Positions 50,017-59,168 of a stretch of 64,000 nucleotides of DNA are shown piece after piece; the first letter of the stretch is position 1, and every line of letters starts with the position of its first letter. The notes beneath the pieces are model-generated. The model was given only the letters and a program-made list of their open reading frames with translations. It was not told the DNA's origin and searched no databases. The DNA comes from Acinetobacter rudis. GTDB lineage: Bacteria > Pseudomonadota > Gammaproteobacteria > Pseudomonadales > Moraxellaceae. The stretch is from NCBI RefSeq assembly GCF_031157835.1, contig NZ_JAVIDR010000001.1:310001-374000 (forward strand), written 5' to 3'. A program made the position numbers and the translations under genes.

Positions 50017-50050
50017 AAAACCCACTGTACTCTCATGCAGTGGGTTTTTT
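50017..50050 (+). terminator. Rho-independent terminator of adeIJK
   Basis: Stem AAAACCCACTG / CAGTGGGTTTT with a 10-base loop and a long T run. Confidence 0.93.
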
Positions 50051-50125
50051 ACTTATTCAAAATTCATCATCGCAATTGACTTAATAAAGTGAATTTATCA
50101 CCTAAATCATGAGACTAATTCTTCA

Positions 50126-50938
50126 CTACTTCACGGCACTTTTACGAATAACTTTATACAAAGCTTTAGGAGAAAGACGTGAAAGGAATACCCCTAGCTT
50201 TTCTTTCACCCCAGCCACTACAATATATTCTTCGCCATGCATTAATGCCTTAATGACTTGATTGGCAAAATCATCAGCCGATAAACCATTTGCAATCGCT
50301 TCATCTTGATGGCCCTGTGCTTGCCCTACTCCATTTAGAGCATTAAAGGACACATTGGTCTGCACAAAACCTGGAAATACAACCGATACCTGGACACCCT
50401 GATCGGCAACTTCAGCCCGTAAACTATTAGCCCATAAATGAATGGCCGCTTTTGCAGCAGAATAACTAGCACGGTATTGTGTTCCTAATAAACCCGCCAC
50501 ACTAGAAATAAAAACAATACGCCCAGACTTTTGTTGCAATAAAGTAGGTAATACCGTTTTTGTGAGAAAGACCTGAGAAAAATAATCTATCTCCATAATG
50601 GCTCGTTCTGTCTGCATATTAGTTTCACTAATCAAAGCACGTTGACTTAGACCAGCATTATTAATTAACCAATCAATACGACCATATTTTTCTAATATCT
50701 GGGTATATGTGGCTTGAACCTGCTCCTCATTAGTCACATCCATTGCAATACTTAAGTGATTGTCAGGTTGAGATAAGCTTGCACGAACCTGTTCTAGTAC
50801 TTCAAAGCGTCTGGCAGTTAAAATCACATGTGCTCCCTGACTTGCACACGCCTTTGCCAACGCCTCACCTAAACCCGAGGATGCCCCAGTAATCCATACC
50901 ACTTTTGCATCCAATGCATCTAAACCATATTTTTGCAT
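50126..50938 (-). CDS. Short-chain dehydrogenase/reductase
   Basis: 270 residues of a classical SDR. NAD(P) motif TGASSGLGEALAKACASQG, NNAG motif, catalytic Ser in ISSVAGLLG and YxxxK in ASYSAAKAAIHLW. The C-terminal tail is hydrophobic/basic and resembles the DHRS7-like membrane-associated type. Substrate unknown. The first 19 bases overlap the end of the upstream gene (50920-51660), so the two are translated together; the pair is divergent from valS. Confidence 0.92.
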   Translation of the reverse strand: MQKYGLDALDAKVVWITGASSGLGEALAKACASQGAHVILTARRFEVLEQVRASLSQPDNHLSIAMDVTNEEQVQATYTQILEKYGRIDWLINNAGLSQRALISETNMQTERAIMEIDYFSQVFLTKTVLPTLLQQKSGRIVFISSVAGLLGTQYRASYSAAKAAIHLWANSLRAEVADQGVQVSVVFPGFVQTNVSFNALNGVGQAQGHQDEAIANGLSADDFANQVIKALMHGEEYIVVAGVKEKLGVFLSRLSPKALYKVIRKSAVK

Positions 50939-51660
50939 GTGTCATTATCCTTATTATTTAAACTCAATTGCTTTTGCTGTTGCTTATGTAAAAATGAAAA
51001 AAAGTGATCTAAATAGGGCGCTGCACGTAAGGCGGTTAAATTAGAGGTTACTTTTTCCAACCGTTGATAACCAATCTGAGTACACATATGAATGACACCA
51101 TCTAAAGTTTTATTCACTAAAAAATTAAATTTTAATGTCGTTTTAGGCTGTACAATTAATGCCTGTACTCCTACATCAATAATCTGCACAAGATTAGCAA
51201 ATCCCTGCTTAACCGCCAGATCCTCTCCAGCCCTAATTTGATTTAAACATTGTATTTGTTGTTCGGCCAAAAGATCATTAATTTCATAAATCAAATAATC
51301 TTTTCCCTCATGTTCCCTCATCCATTCATCTAAATAGTTCACTAAGGGAATAAGACGTTGGTTATTAAAAAAAGAAACGGCATAAGGCATATAATGCTGG
51401 ATATAACCTGCTATTTTATCAATCACTTGTTGAGAACTTTCACGTCCATGACGATCAACTTTTTCAGCTTCTAGTTGATCAACCTTACGAATCAGTTCTG
51501 TAAACACCTGATCAAGTACAGCACATGCTAAATCAGCCAAGATTACGCCTAACACCTTGGCTTGACGTGGTGCATTCGGTGTATTAATAAGCTGTGTGAC
51601 TTGCTTAAAACGTTGATGTAGTTCTGGTTGCATCTGTAAATAAACCGCATAACTTGTCAC
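50920..51660 (-). CDS. Hypothetical helical protein upstream of the SDR
   Basis: 246 residues that I do not recognise. Mostly helical, with no signal peptide or membrane helix, and a KxQQKQLSLNN region at the end. The N-terminal part contains LIRKVDQLEAEKVDRHGRES, a coiled-coil-like stretch. Its last codons overlap the SDR start by 19 bases, which suggests they act together. No catalytic motif is evident. Confidence 0.75.
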   Translation of the reverse strand: MTSYAVYLQMQPELHQRFKQVTQLINTPNAPRQAKVLGVILADLACAVLDQVFTELIRKVDQLEAEKVDRHGRESSQQVIDKIAGYIQHYMPYAVSFFNNQRLIPLVNYLDEWMREHEGKDYLIYEINDLLAEQQIQCLNQIRAGEDLAVKQGFANLVQIIDVGVQALIVQPKTTLKFNFLVNKTLDGVIHMCTQIGYQRLEKVTSNLTALRAAPYLDHFFSFLHKQQQKQLSLNNKDNDTCKNMV

Positions 51661-51806
51661 AATATATCCCCTCCGCTGTGCTGATTATTGATAACACCAA
51701 CTAGTACATTTTTCCCATTTAAAATCATAAAGTCCCTGCTTTGCATAATCTGGCATAAAGTTCAGTAAAATGCATTTGCATGACATGTCCTAATAGCACT
51801 ATTTTT

Positions 51807-51815
51807 TGCTACAAT
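51807..51815 (+). promoter_or_regulatory. Extended -10 promoter element of valS
   Basis: TGCTACAAT fits the TGnTATAAT extended -10 pattern, with TACAAT at 51810-51815. Start of transcription would be about 30 bases before the valS ATG. No -35 box at usual spacing was found, as is common for extended -10 promoters. Confidence 0.6.
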
Positions 51816-51852
51816 GTTCAGAATTTTTTTCCACTTTTGATCTGTATTGACT

Positions 51853-54744
51853 ATGACTGATACCGCGCAAAATATTGCAACGACCTACGATCCAACTGAG
51901 ATCGAGAAAAAATGGTACAAAACCTGGGAAGAGCGAGGTTATTTTAAACCTTCAGGTAAGGGGGACTCGTTCTGCATCATGATTCCACCGCCAAACGTCA
52001 CTGGTAGTTTGCACATGGGTCATGGTTTTAACAATGCAATCATGGATGCACTTACACGCTATAACCGTATGATGGGCAAAAATACTTTATGGCAACCAGG
52101 TACGGACCATGCAGGTATTGCGACTCAAATGGTGGTTGAGCGTCAATTAGCAGCACAAAACATTAGTCGTCATGACCTTGGCCGTGAAAAATTCATTGAA
52201 AAAATTTGGGAATGGAAAGAACAATCTGGTAATACCATCACAGGTCAGATTCGTCGTCTTGGCTCATCAGTTGACTGGTCTCGTGAACGCTTCACTATGG
52301 ATGAAGGTTTATCGAATGCGGTAAAAGAAGTATTCGTTCGTTTACATGAAGACGGTTTAATTTATCGTGGTAAGCGCTTAGTTAACTGGGATCCAAAATT
52401 TCATACAGCACTTTCTGATCTAGAAGTTGAATCAATCGAAGAAAAAGGATCACTCTGGCACTTTAAGTATTTCTTTGACAATAAAGAAACTCTAACTAAA
52501 GATGGCTTAAATTATTTAGTCGTTGCCACTACACGTCCTGAGACATTACTGGGTGACTCTGCTGTTGCTGTACATCCTGATGATGAACGCTATGCACATT
52601 TAATTGGTCAAAATATTGTTTTACCAATCACTGGACGCTTAGTTCCAATCGTTGCCGATGAATATGTGGAAAAAGATTTCGGTACAGGCTGTGTCAAAAT
52701 TACTCCAGCACATGACTTTAATGACTATGAACTCGGCAAACGTCACCAATTACCACTGATCAACATCTTTAATAAAAATGCTGAAGTTTTAGCTGAGTTT
52801 GAAGTTATTGCTAAAGCTGGTGAACAAATTTCGAGCCACATTCAAGCACCTGCTGACTATGCAGGTATGGAACGCTTTGCTGCACGTAAGAAATTAGTTG
52901 AACAAGCAGAGGCCGAAGGTTGGTTAGATAAAATTGATCCTTATGATCTAAAAGCACCACGAGGCGATCGTTCTGGTGTAATCATCGAACCATTACTCAC
53001 TGACCAATGGTATGTAAAAATTGCACCATTGGCAGAACCTGCTATTGATGCAGTAAAAGATGGCCGTATTAAATTTGTACCTGAACAATATACCAACATG
53101 TATATGGCTTGGATGAATAACATTCAAGACTGGTGTATTTCACGTCAATTATGGTGGGGCCATCGTATCCCAGCTTGGTATGATGCAGAAGGCAATATCT
53201 ATGTTGGTCGTAACGAAGCTGAAGTCCGTAGTAAACACAACATTGCTGACAATGTTGAACTAAGCCAAGATGAAGATGTGCTTGATACATGGTTCTCTTC
53301 AGCACTTTGGACTTTCTCAACACTTGGTTGGACTGGCGATGCTGAAAAAGACAAACTCAATGACATCTTAAAAACATTCCATCCTACAGATGTGCTCGTT
53401 ACTGGTTTTGACATCATTTTCTTCTGGGTTGCCCGTATGATTATGATGACTTTACACTTCATGAAAAATGAAGATGGCACTGCACAAGTACCGTTTAAAA
53501 CTGTTTATGTTCACGGTTTGGTACGTGATGGTGAAGGTCAAAAAATGTCAAAATCTAAAGGGAATGTGCTTGATCCTTTAGACTTGATTGATGGTGTTGA
53601 TCTCGAAAGCTTAGTACAAAAACGTACTTTCGGCCTGATGAATCCTAAACAAGCAGCTAAGATTGAGAAATCGACTCGTAAAGAATTCCCAGAAGGCATT
53701 AATGCCTATGGTACTGACGCGGTACGTTTCACTTTCTGTGCACTTGCAAATACTGGTCGTGATATCAAATTTGATCTTAAGCGAGTTGAAGGTTACCGTA
53801 ACTTCTGTAATAAAATCTGGAATGCAACCCGCTTTGTTCTGATGAACCTTGAAGGTCAAACGGTTGCTCAAGTTGCACGTCCTGAACTTTGGGAACTTCC
53901 AGAACAATGGATTATTAGTCGCCTACAAAAAGCACAACTTGCAGTACAACAAGCTTTTGAAACATACCGTTTAGACTTAGCAGCACAAGCAATTTATGAC
54001 TTTATTTGGAATGAATACTGTGACTGGTATGTAGAGCTTACTAAACCAGTATTAAACGATGCGACTGTTTCTGAAGAACGTAAAGCTGAGGTTCGCCGCG
54101 TACTGCTTTCAGTACTTGAACAATCACTGCGTCTTGCACATCCTTTAATGCCATACTTAACTGAAGAAATTTGGCAAACACTTGCACCTATGCTTGGTAT
54201 CTCAGGTGAGACTATCATGACTGCACAGTATCCAGTATGTGATCAGGCAATGCTCAACGAACAAGCTGAAGCTGATATGCAGTGGCTTCAAGGTCTCATT
54301 GGTGCAGTACGTAATATTCGTGGTGAAATGGGTCTAGGCAATGCACGCTTACTCCCTGTACTTTTACAGAATATTTCTGAAGCAGAACGTACACAAATTG
54401 CACGTATTGAACCTTTATTTAAGGCACTCGCTAAAGTTGAAAGTATTGAAATTTTAGCCAATGATCAACAACCACCACTGTCGTCTTCAAGTGTTATTGG
54501 TCATGCATCTGTATTTGTGCCGATGAAAGGTTTAATCGATCCTAAGGCTGAACTTGGTCGTCTACAAAAAGACTATGACAAAGTTCAAAAGCAACATGAT
54601 CAAATTGCAAACAAACTAGCAAATGAAGGCTTTGTAGCAAAAGCACCAGCTGCTGTTGTTGAAGGCGAGAAAGTAAAACTTGCTGAATTTGCTGATCAAC
54701 TCAGCAAAATTAAACTCAGTATGGAACAAATCGCTGCGTTGTAA
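51853..54744 (+). CDS. valS: Valyl-tRNA synthetase
   Basis: Class I synthetase for tRNA-Val. HIGH-type motif in [14 protein letters not shown] and KMSKS motif in [14 protein letters not shown]. The CP1 editing domain with [15 protein letters not shown] lies between them, and a C-terminal coiled coil ([18 protein letters not shown]) ends the protein. 963 residues from the ATG at 51853; the frame also opens with TTG six bases upstream. Monocistronic. GC content is about 40 percent in a sampled 60-base line, in contrast to the genes that follow. Confidence 0.97.
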   Translation: MTDTAQNIATTYDPTEIEKKWYKTWEERGYFKPSGKGDSFCIMIPPPNVTGSLHMGHGFNNAIMDALTRYNRMMGKNTLWQPGTDHAGIATQMVVERQLAAQNISRHDLGREKFIEKIWEWKEQSGNTITGQIRRLGSSVDWSRERFTMDEGLSNAVKEVFVRLHEDGLIYRGKRLVNWDPKFHTALSDLEVESIEEKGSLWHFKYFFDNKETLTKDGLNYLVVATTRPETLLGDSAVAVHPDDERYAHLIGQNIVLPITGRLVPIVADEYVEKDFGTGCVKITPAHDFNDYELGKRHQLPLINIFNKNAEVLAEFEVIAKAGEQISSHIQAPADYAGMERFAARKKLVEQAEAEGWLDKIDPYDLKAPRGDRSGVIIEPLLTDQWYVKIAPLAEPAIDAVKDGRIKFVPEQYTNMYMAWMNNIQDWCISRQLWWGHRIPAWYDAEGNIYVGRNEAEVRSKHNIADNVELSQDEDVLDTWFSSALWTFSTLGWTGDAEKDKLNDILKTFHPTDVLVTGFDIIFFWVARMIMMTLHFMKNEDGTAQVPFKTVYVHGLVRDGEGQKMSKSKGNVLDPLDLIDGVDLESLVQKRTFGLMNPKQAAKIEKSTRKEFPEGINAYGTDAVRFTFCALANTGRDIKFDLKRVEGYRNFCNKIWNATRFVLMNLEGQTVAQVARPELWELPEQWIISRLQKAQLAVQQAFETYRLDLAAQAIYDFIWNEYCDWYVELTKPVLNDATVSEERKAEVRRVLLSVLEQSLRLAHPLMPYLTEEIWQTLAPMLGISGETIMTAQYPVCDQAMLNEQAEADMQWLQGLIGAVRNIRGEMGLGNARLLPVLLQNISEAERTQIARIEPLFKALAKVESIEILANDQQPPLSSSSVIGHASVFVPMKGLIDPKAELGRLQKDYDKVQKQHDQIANKLANEGFVAKAPAAVVEGEKVKLAEFADQLSKIKLSMEQIAAL

Positions 54745-54745
54745 G

Positions 54746-54800
54746 TTGAGTTGTATTTAGTTTGCCGATAGAATGATGGGTTAATTAATTAACCCATCAT
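54746..54800 (+). promoter_or_regulatory. Promoter and 28-bp perfect palindrome of the accessory cassette
   Basis: TTGAGT (54746-54751) and TAGAAT (54769-54774) are 17 bases apart, a good sigma-70 promoter. The start site would fall near 54781, inside the perfect palindrome ATGATGGGTTAATT / AATTAACCCATCAT (54773-54800), only eight bases before the next start codon. The palindrome could be a valS terminator, but its T tail is poor (ATTTGTTG); its position over the promoter start fits an operator instead. Confidence 0.7.
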
Positions 54801-54807
54801 TTGTTGT

Positions 54808-55665
54808 ATGCGCAGTGTAGATTTAATCTCAGAATTTTTCTTTAATACTAAAAATAATAAGAGATTTTTAAGCATAGAAACCAAAAGTAATTTGTCTCAG
54901 GGTGATTATGAAAAAGAAGAAAGATTAAAAAAAATTTATTATATTGCAGTAAAAACTAGGAACTTTGAAATAACGCAACTTGTACAACGCAACAACTTTT
55001 TTATGATATTTCAAGGTGTACTAATTGCTAGTATTATTTACTCAAATAATACAGTCCCGTTTATTCATACTATAATTTGTTTTATTGGTATTTTTATTTC
55101 TTTTTTTCAAATGCAAATTGCCGCTGGAGCAAAATTTTGGCAAGAGTATTGGGAGAATGAAGTCAATGAAGCAGAGGAAAGACTAAATGATTACTACACC
55201 AAAATTAAAAAAATCCAATTTCACAAGTTATTTAATAAAGATGTAATAGATGTCCAACATACAATTTATTCAAAATATTTTAAAAAAAATAAATATAGAC
55301 TTTTTATAAAAGAAAAATATAGCAGCAATCATTTTTTAGGAACACGCTCATTCCTCACCTACTTTCCATTTACTAAAATTGATCATAGAATTCTAACCAA
55401 ACCATCTGTTAGTAAAATACCTATTAGAACCGCCCGCTTATTATTAATATCTTGGATTTTTCTATTTTTTTCATCTACTTTTTTGGGTGAAAAAGCCTTT
55501 CAGTTCATTAATGGTCATCAAATTTTCACTGGATTTCCAGGAAAATCAGTAACAAATATCGACATAAGGAATTTACCCCAACCAAACAGAAACGATGGCT
55601 ATGATGATGATCGAAATCAATGTGGCAAACTTGTTGTACCCTTTAAAGTAGGATATTGTAAGTAA
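54808..55665 (+). CDS. RipA/SLATT-like membrane protein of unknown function
   Basis: 285 residues. A soluble N-terminus is followed by a conserved block KTRNFEITQLVQRNNFF and two close hydrophobic helices at about 64-80 and 84-103 (the second ending GIFISFFQMQIAAGAKFWQEYWE). A third helix is near 208-226. This layout and motif resemble the RipA-family octameric membrane proteins and the SLATT 2-TM effectors associated with defence loci; that assignment comes from memory of family patterns and is not certain. AT content is extreme: 55 of 60 bases in the line from 55261 are A or T. No ribosome binding site is evident at the ATG. It is five bases upstream of the nucleotidase gene. Confidence 0.7.
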   Translation: MRSVDLISEFFFNTKNNKRFLSIETKSNLSQGDYEKEERLKKIYYIAVKTRNFEITQLVQRNNFFMIFQGVLIASIIYSNNTVPFIHTIICFIGIFISFFQMQIAAGAKFWQEYWENEVNEAEERLNDYYTKIKKIQFHKLFNKDVIDVQHTIYSKYFKKNKYRLFIKEKYSSNHFLGTRSFLTYFPFTKIDHRILTKPSVSKIPIRTARLLLISWIFLFFSSTFLGEKAFQFINGHQIFTGFPGKSVTNIDIRNLPQPNRNDGYDDDRNQCGKLVVPFKVGYCK

Positions 55666-55670
55666 AAATT

Positions 55671-56630
55671 ATGAGTGGATACAACTTAGACAAAAAATTA
55701 GTTATAGGTATAACGTCAAGTGCTCTATTTGATTTAGAGGAATCTGATCGAATTTTTAGAACTGATGGCGAGTTGGCTTATAGAGAATATCAACAACAAA
55801 AAGAAAAGATACCTTTAGCAGCAGGCATCGCTTTTCCTTTTATTCAAAGATTATTAAGCCTTAATAATATATTTCCTAAAGATACTCCGTTTGTTGAAGT
55901 CATTTTATTATCTAGAAATGATCCCAATACTGGTTTAAGGGTTATGAACTCTATTGAACATTTTAATCTCAATATAAAACGTGCAATTTTCCTACAAGGC
56001 AGAACACCACACAAATATATAGATCCATTAAATATTAGTTTATTTTTATCTGCGAATGAAACAGATGTTAACCAAGCTATTAATTCTGGATATCCTGCGG
56101 GCTTAATTATTCAAGGACACATTTTTGATGTTGATCATGATGAAGAACTAAGAATTGCTTTTGACTTTGATGGTGTTATTGCTGATGATGCATCAGAGCA
56201 AGTTTATAAAGAAAATGGTCTCAAAGCTTTTATAGAAAATGAAGAAAAATTAGCAAATCAGCCAGCAAATACAGGACCATTACATAAACTTTTAGCTCAA
56301 TTATCATTTCTTCAAAAATCAGAATTTGACTATTCTAAAACAAATTCTAATTATAAAAATAGATTAAGAATTTCGATTGTCACTGCTCGTAATGCACCAG
56401 CACACAAACGTGTTATTACTAGTTTACGTGCATGGGGAATAGATACTGTAAACGAAGCCTTTTTCTTGGGTGGAATTGAAAAAAGAAAAGTTTTAGAAAT
56501 TCTTAAACCACATATTTTTTTCGATGACCAAGTCACTCACGTGGAAAAAACAGCTAATACTGTAGCTTCTGTTCTTATACCGTTTGGAATTGCAAATGAA
56601 GAAAAAGTTATTAAGCAAACCAATGACTAA
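55671..56630 (+). CDS. Cytosolic-type 5'-nucleotidase (NT5C1 family)
   Basis: 319 residues matching the bacterial members of the cN-I family (Pfam 5-nucleotidase, PF06189). Signature start LVIGITSSALFDLEESDRIF, then GIAFPFIQRLLSLN. The HAD active site is intact: motif I AFDFDGVIADD (nucleophile Asp165 and acid/base Asp167), the motif II Thr in VTARNAPAHKR (residues 238-240), a basic residue around 271-273, and the acidic pair FFDDQ (285-286). It would remove phosphate from nucleoside monophosphates or related signals in the cytoplasm. Linked tightly to the RipA-like gene, and converges with an SDR after only seven bases. Composition is AT-rich like its partner, suggesting shared foreign origin. 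Confidence 0.85.
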   Translation: MSGYNLDKKLVIGITSSALFDLEESDRIFRTDGELAYREYQQQKEKIPLAAGIAFPFIQRLLSLNNIFPKDTPFVEVILLSRNDPNTGLRVMNSIEHFNLNIKRAIFLQGRTPHKYIDPLNISLFLSANETDVNQAINSGYPAGLIIQGHIFDVDHDEELRIAFDFDGVIADDASEQVYKENGLKAFIENEEKLANQPANTGPLHKLLAQLSFLQKSEFDYSKTNSNYKNRLRISIVTARNAPAHKRVITSLRAWGIDTVNEAFFLGGIEKRKVLEILKPHIFFDDQVTHVEKTANTVASVLIPFGIANEEKVIKQTND

Positions 56631-56637
56631 ATAAATA

Positions 56638-57489
56638 TCACAACTCATCCAATACCGTATTTTTCACTGGATTGCGTCGCCAATAATACGGCTGTAAAAA
56701 ACGTAAAGCTAAACGCCAAGGAGTCATCCAAACAATACGCGCATAGTTTTTGTTATTTTGACTCATTCCTTTTGCTAAATAGCGGCACACTGGCTCTGGT
56801 GGATCAATAACAAACATAAATAACCACTTCATTTTACGCCAGTTTTTCACCTCACCCTGTTGCCATGAATCAATGAGCAAGTCTGTTGCTACCATCCCTG
56901 GGCTCAATGCGCCAACTTTAATTGCTGTATGCCGAGTCTCTTTATATAGTGCACGGGTAAAATAAGCCACCGCACGTTTAGAAGTTGAGTATGCTGTCAT
57001 ACCTGCACTCCACTCACCGCGACTCCCCCAGCCCTCCATATTGAATATTTGTCCAAAACCTTGCTTGAGCATCCCTTGTAGCGCAACCTTACTGCCCAAC
57101 ATACAGCCTAATACATTGGTTTCTATAACCTGTTTCAGTTCGTTATTGTCAATTTCTAGCAATGCCTTGGCTGCATTACATGTACCAGCATTGTTAATCC
57201 ATACATCAATATGGCCAAAATAAGCTTGCGCCTCTTGCCATAGTTGAGTGAGATCTTGTACTTGGGTTACATCACACACATGACCATGCACCCGATTGTG
57301 AGCAAACTCACTTGATAAATCACTGATTACGGCCTGAAGTTGTTCATGATGACGTGCGGTTAACATGACTGACCAGTTCATTTGTAAAAAGGCCCGAGCT
57401 AAGCCCAGGCCTATACCACGTGTTGAACCCGTGATCACGACAACTTTATTGGCTAAGGTCTGTTTTGAATTCAAAGTTTCTCTCCACAT
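56638..57489 (-). CDS. Short-chain dehydrogenase/reductase, NOL/NYC1-like pattern
   Basis: 283 residues. NAD(P) motif TGSTRGIGLGLARAFLQ and NNAGTCNAAKALLE. The active-site block reads FNMEGWGSRGEWSAGMTAYSTSK; the usual SSxxG serine is replaced by an NMEG sequence, which resembles plant chlorophyll b reductases NYC1/NOL (NMDGAGS). Tyr and Lys are conserved. Substrate in Acinetobacter is unknown. It lies 22 bases after bfmS on the same strand, in the same order as in A. baumannii, so it is probably part of the bfm transcription unit or next to it. Confidence 0.88.
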   Translation of the reverse strand: MWRETLNSKQTLANKVVVITGSTRGIGLGLARAFLQMNWSVMLTARHHEQLQAVISDLSSEFAHNRVHGHVCDVTQVQDLTQLWQEAQAYFGHIDVWINNAGTCNAAKALLEIDNNELKQVIETNVLGCMLGSKVALQGMLKQGFGQIFNMEGWGSRGEWSAGMTAYSTSKRAVAYFTRALYKETRHTAIKVGALSPGMVATDLLIDSWQQGEVKNWRKMKWLFMFVIDPPEPVCRYLAKGMSQNNKNYARIVWMTPWRLALRFLQPYYWRRNPVKNTVLDEL

Positions 57490-57511
57490 TCCTCAATCAA
57501 TTTATAAAAAA

Positions 57512-59140
57512 TTAAACTTTTTTCTTTTTAAAACGCGTTGCTGGCCAGTACATAACAAAACGCGCACCACCCAAGGTAGGACTTTGATCTACTTCAATAC
57601 TCCCACCAAACCAAAATGCAATACGACTCACAATAGACAAACCTAAACCATAACCACCAGATGCACGAGTACGACTGTCATCTAAGCGTGCAAAGGCCTC
57701 AAAAATACGTGCACGGTCTTCTTCTGGTATGCCAGGACCATCATCTTCAACACATACAAATGCGAGCCCTGTTGTTGGGTTAATTCCACCACTAATAGTG
57801 ACTTGATTATCACAATAACGAATCGCATTTCCGACGAGGTTCTGTACCACGCGATGTAAATAACGCCGCTCTACCTCAACGATCACGTCTGTTGAGAGTG
57901 GTAATAGTTCAATTTTCTTTTGAGTTTTAAGGGCTTCTGTTTCTGTCGCAACTTGTTCCAATACATCGACTAAAATAATATCTTCAAAGTGCAATGATGG
58001 CATGCCTTGCTCTAACTTAGCATAGGTCATAATTTCATCAATAAGATTATTTAACGCTTCGATGTCTTTATCAATCAACTCTACTTGGTGCAGTCGATGA
58101 GTATATTCTTCTTCATCAGCCATCATCTCCATACCAAAACGAATACGTGCTACTGGTGTACGTAATTCATGTGAAACAGCACGCATAAGTTCACGTTGTG
58201 CTTCTATCAAGCGTTGGATATGGTCTGACATGCTGTTATAGCTTGATGCCAAACTTGATAATTCATCATGCCCTTCTACAGATAAACGCAGAGACATATC
58301 ACCCGATTTCATGGTATTTAACGCATCATTCACCTGTTTAAGCTTACGCTGCATAGGCACAATCAGACCATAAACACCTAATGATAATAAGAACATACTT
58401 AATAAGGTAATGCCTGCAGCCAACTGGAATGGCATCCAATTAAACATGGGCACTGGTCCCATCACCAATACTTCACCTGGTGAATTTGGCATTGGAGAGA
58501 CAATAGAAATGGTTGTACCACGTACTGTAGCGCTATCGCGGTACAATATGACACTTTGATCAGAGCGCAAACGACCGATTTGCTCAGAGTCTAATTCTAA
58601 ATTCTCAATTTTTTGAACTTTAAGACCATAATAAAAATGCTCTTGAATACGTTCAATATATTCAGCTTCTTGCCCAGGATAATAAACCAAGTAGTCCCAA
58701 ATAAAGATTGGTAAAACCTTCATTTGTTGTTCAGTTAGATTATCAATTTGAACATATAGTAAATGTCCTGGATCATCACGGATACCTATAATCAGATAAG
58801 CCATGTTTTTATTTGCGTCATAGCGAACAACTGCTTTTTGTTCCTCTATACGCTTTTTTTCTGTACGTGATAATTCAACTTTGTTGGCTTCTAAATAATA
58901 AATTGGTAATTCCAGTAAATCAGAAGCATCTGAAATCCAATCAATTTTTTGTTGTTGCGTTTGTTGACGTGAAACATCCTCACTGATGATAAATGCAATA
59001 CCATCACTGAGGGATTCACGGTATTCCTGCACACGTTGGTAGTTGATAATCTGCACAAGCAAATAACCAAATATCGCCACAAGGACGACCAAAATGACCA
59101 GTCCGGCATAGATCCTGAAAAAAATACTCTGCTTTAACAA
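57512..59140 (-). CDS. bfmS: Sensor histidine kinase BfmS
   Basis: 542 residues, RstB-type sensor. TM1 at about 9-30, a periplasmic sensor of about 210 residues, TM2 near 240-262, a HAMP domain, then HisKA with the phosphorylated His in VSHELRTPVARIRFGM and a HATPase domain with NLVGNAIRYC and GYGLGLSIVSRI. In A. baumannii BfmS restrains BfmR and controls capsule, biofilm, pilus and stress genes. It follows bfmR by 28 bases. Gene symbol assigned from strong similarity and the bfmR-bfmS-nrdA context. Confidence 0.95.
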   Translation of the reverse strand: MLKQSIFFRIYAGLVILVVLVAIFGYLLVQIINYQRVQEYRESLSDGIAFIISEDVSRQQTQQQKIDWISDASDLLELPIYYLEANKVELSRTEKKRIEEQKAVVRYDANKNMAYLIIGIRDDPGHLLYVQIDNLTEQQMKVLPIFIWDYLVYYPGQEAEYIERIQEHFYYGLKVQKIENLELDSEQIGRLRSDQSVILYRDSATVRGTTISIVSPMPNSPGEVLVMGPVPMFNWMPFQLAAGITLLSMFLLSLGVYGLIVPMQRKLKQVNDALNTMKSGDMSLRLSVEGHDELSSLASSYNSMSDHIQRLIEAQRELMRAVSHELRTPVARIRFGMEMMADEEEYTHRLHQVELIDKDIEALNNLIDEIMTYAKLEQGMPSLHFEDIILVDVLEQVATETEALKTQKKIELLPLSTDVIVEVERRYLHRVVQNLVGNAIRYCDNQVTISGGINPTTGLAFVCVEDDGPGIPEEDRARIFEAFARLDDSRTRASGGYGLGLSIVSRIAFWFGGSIEVDQSPTLGGARFVMYWPATRFKKKKV

Positions 59141-59168
59141 GTCATTTGTCCTTCAGTGCTTAGATCAA

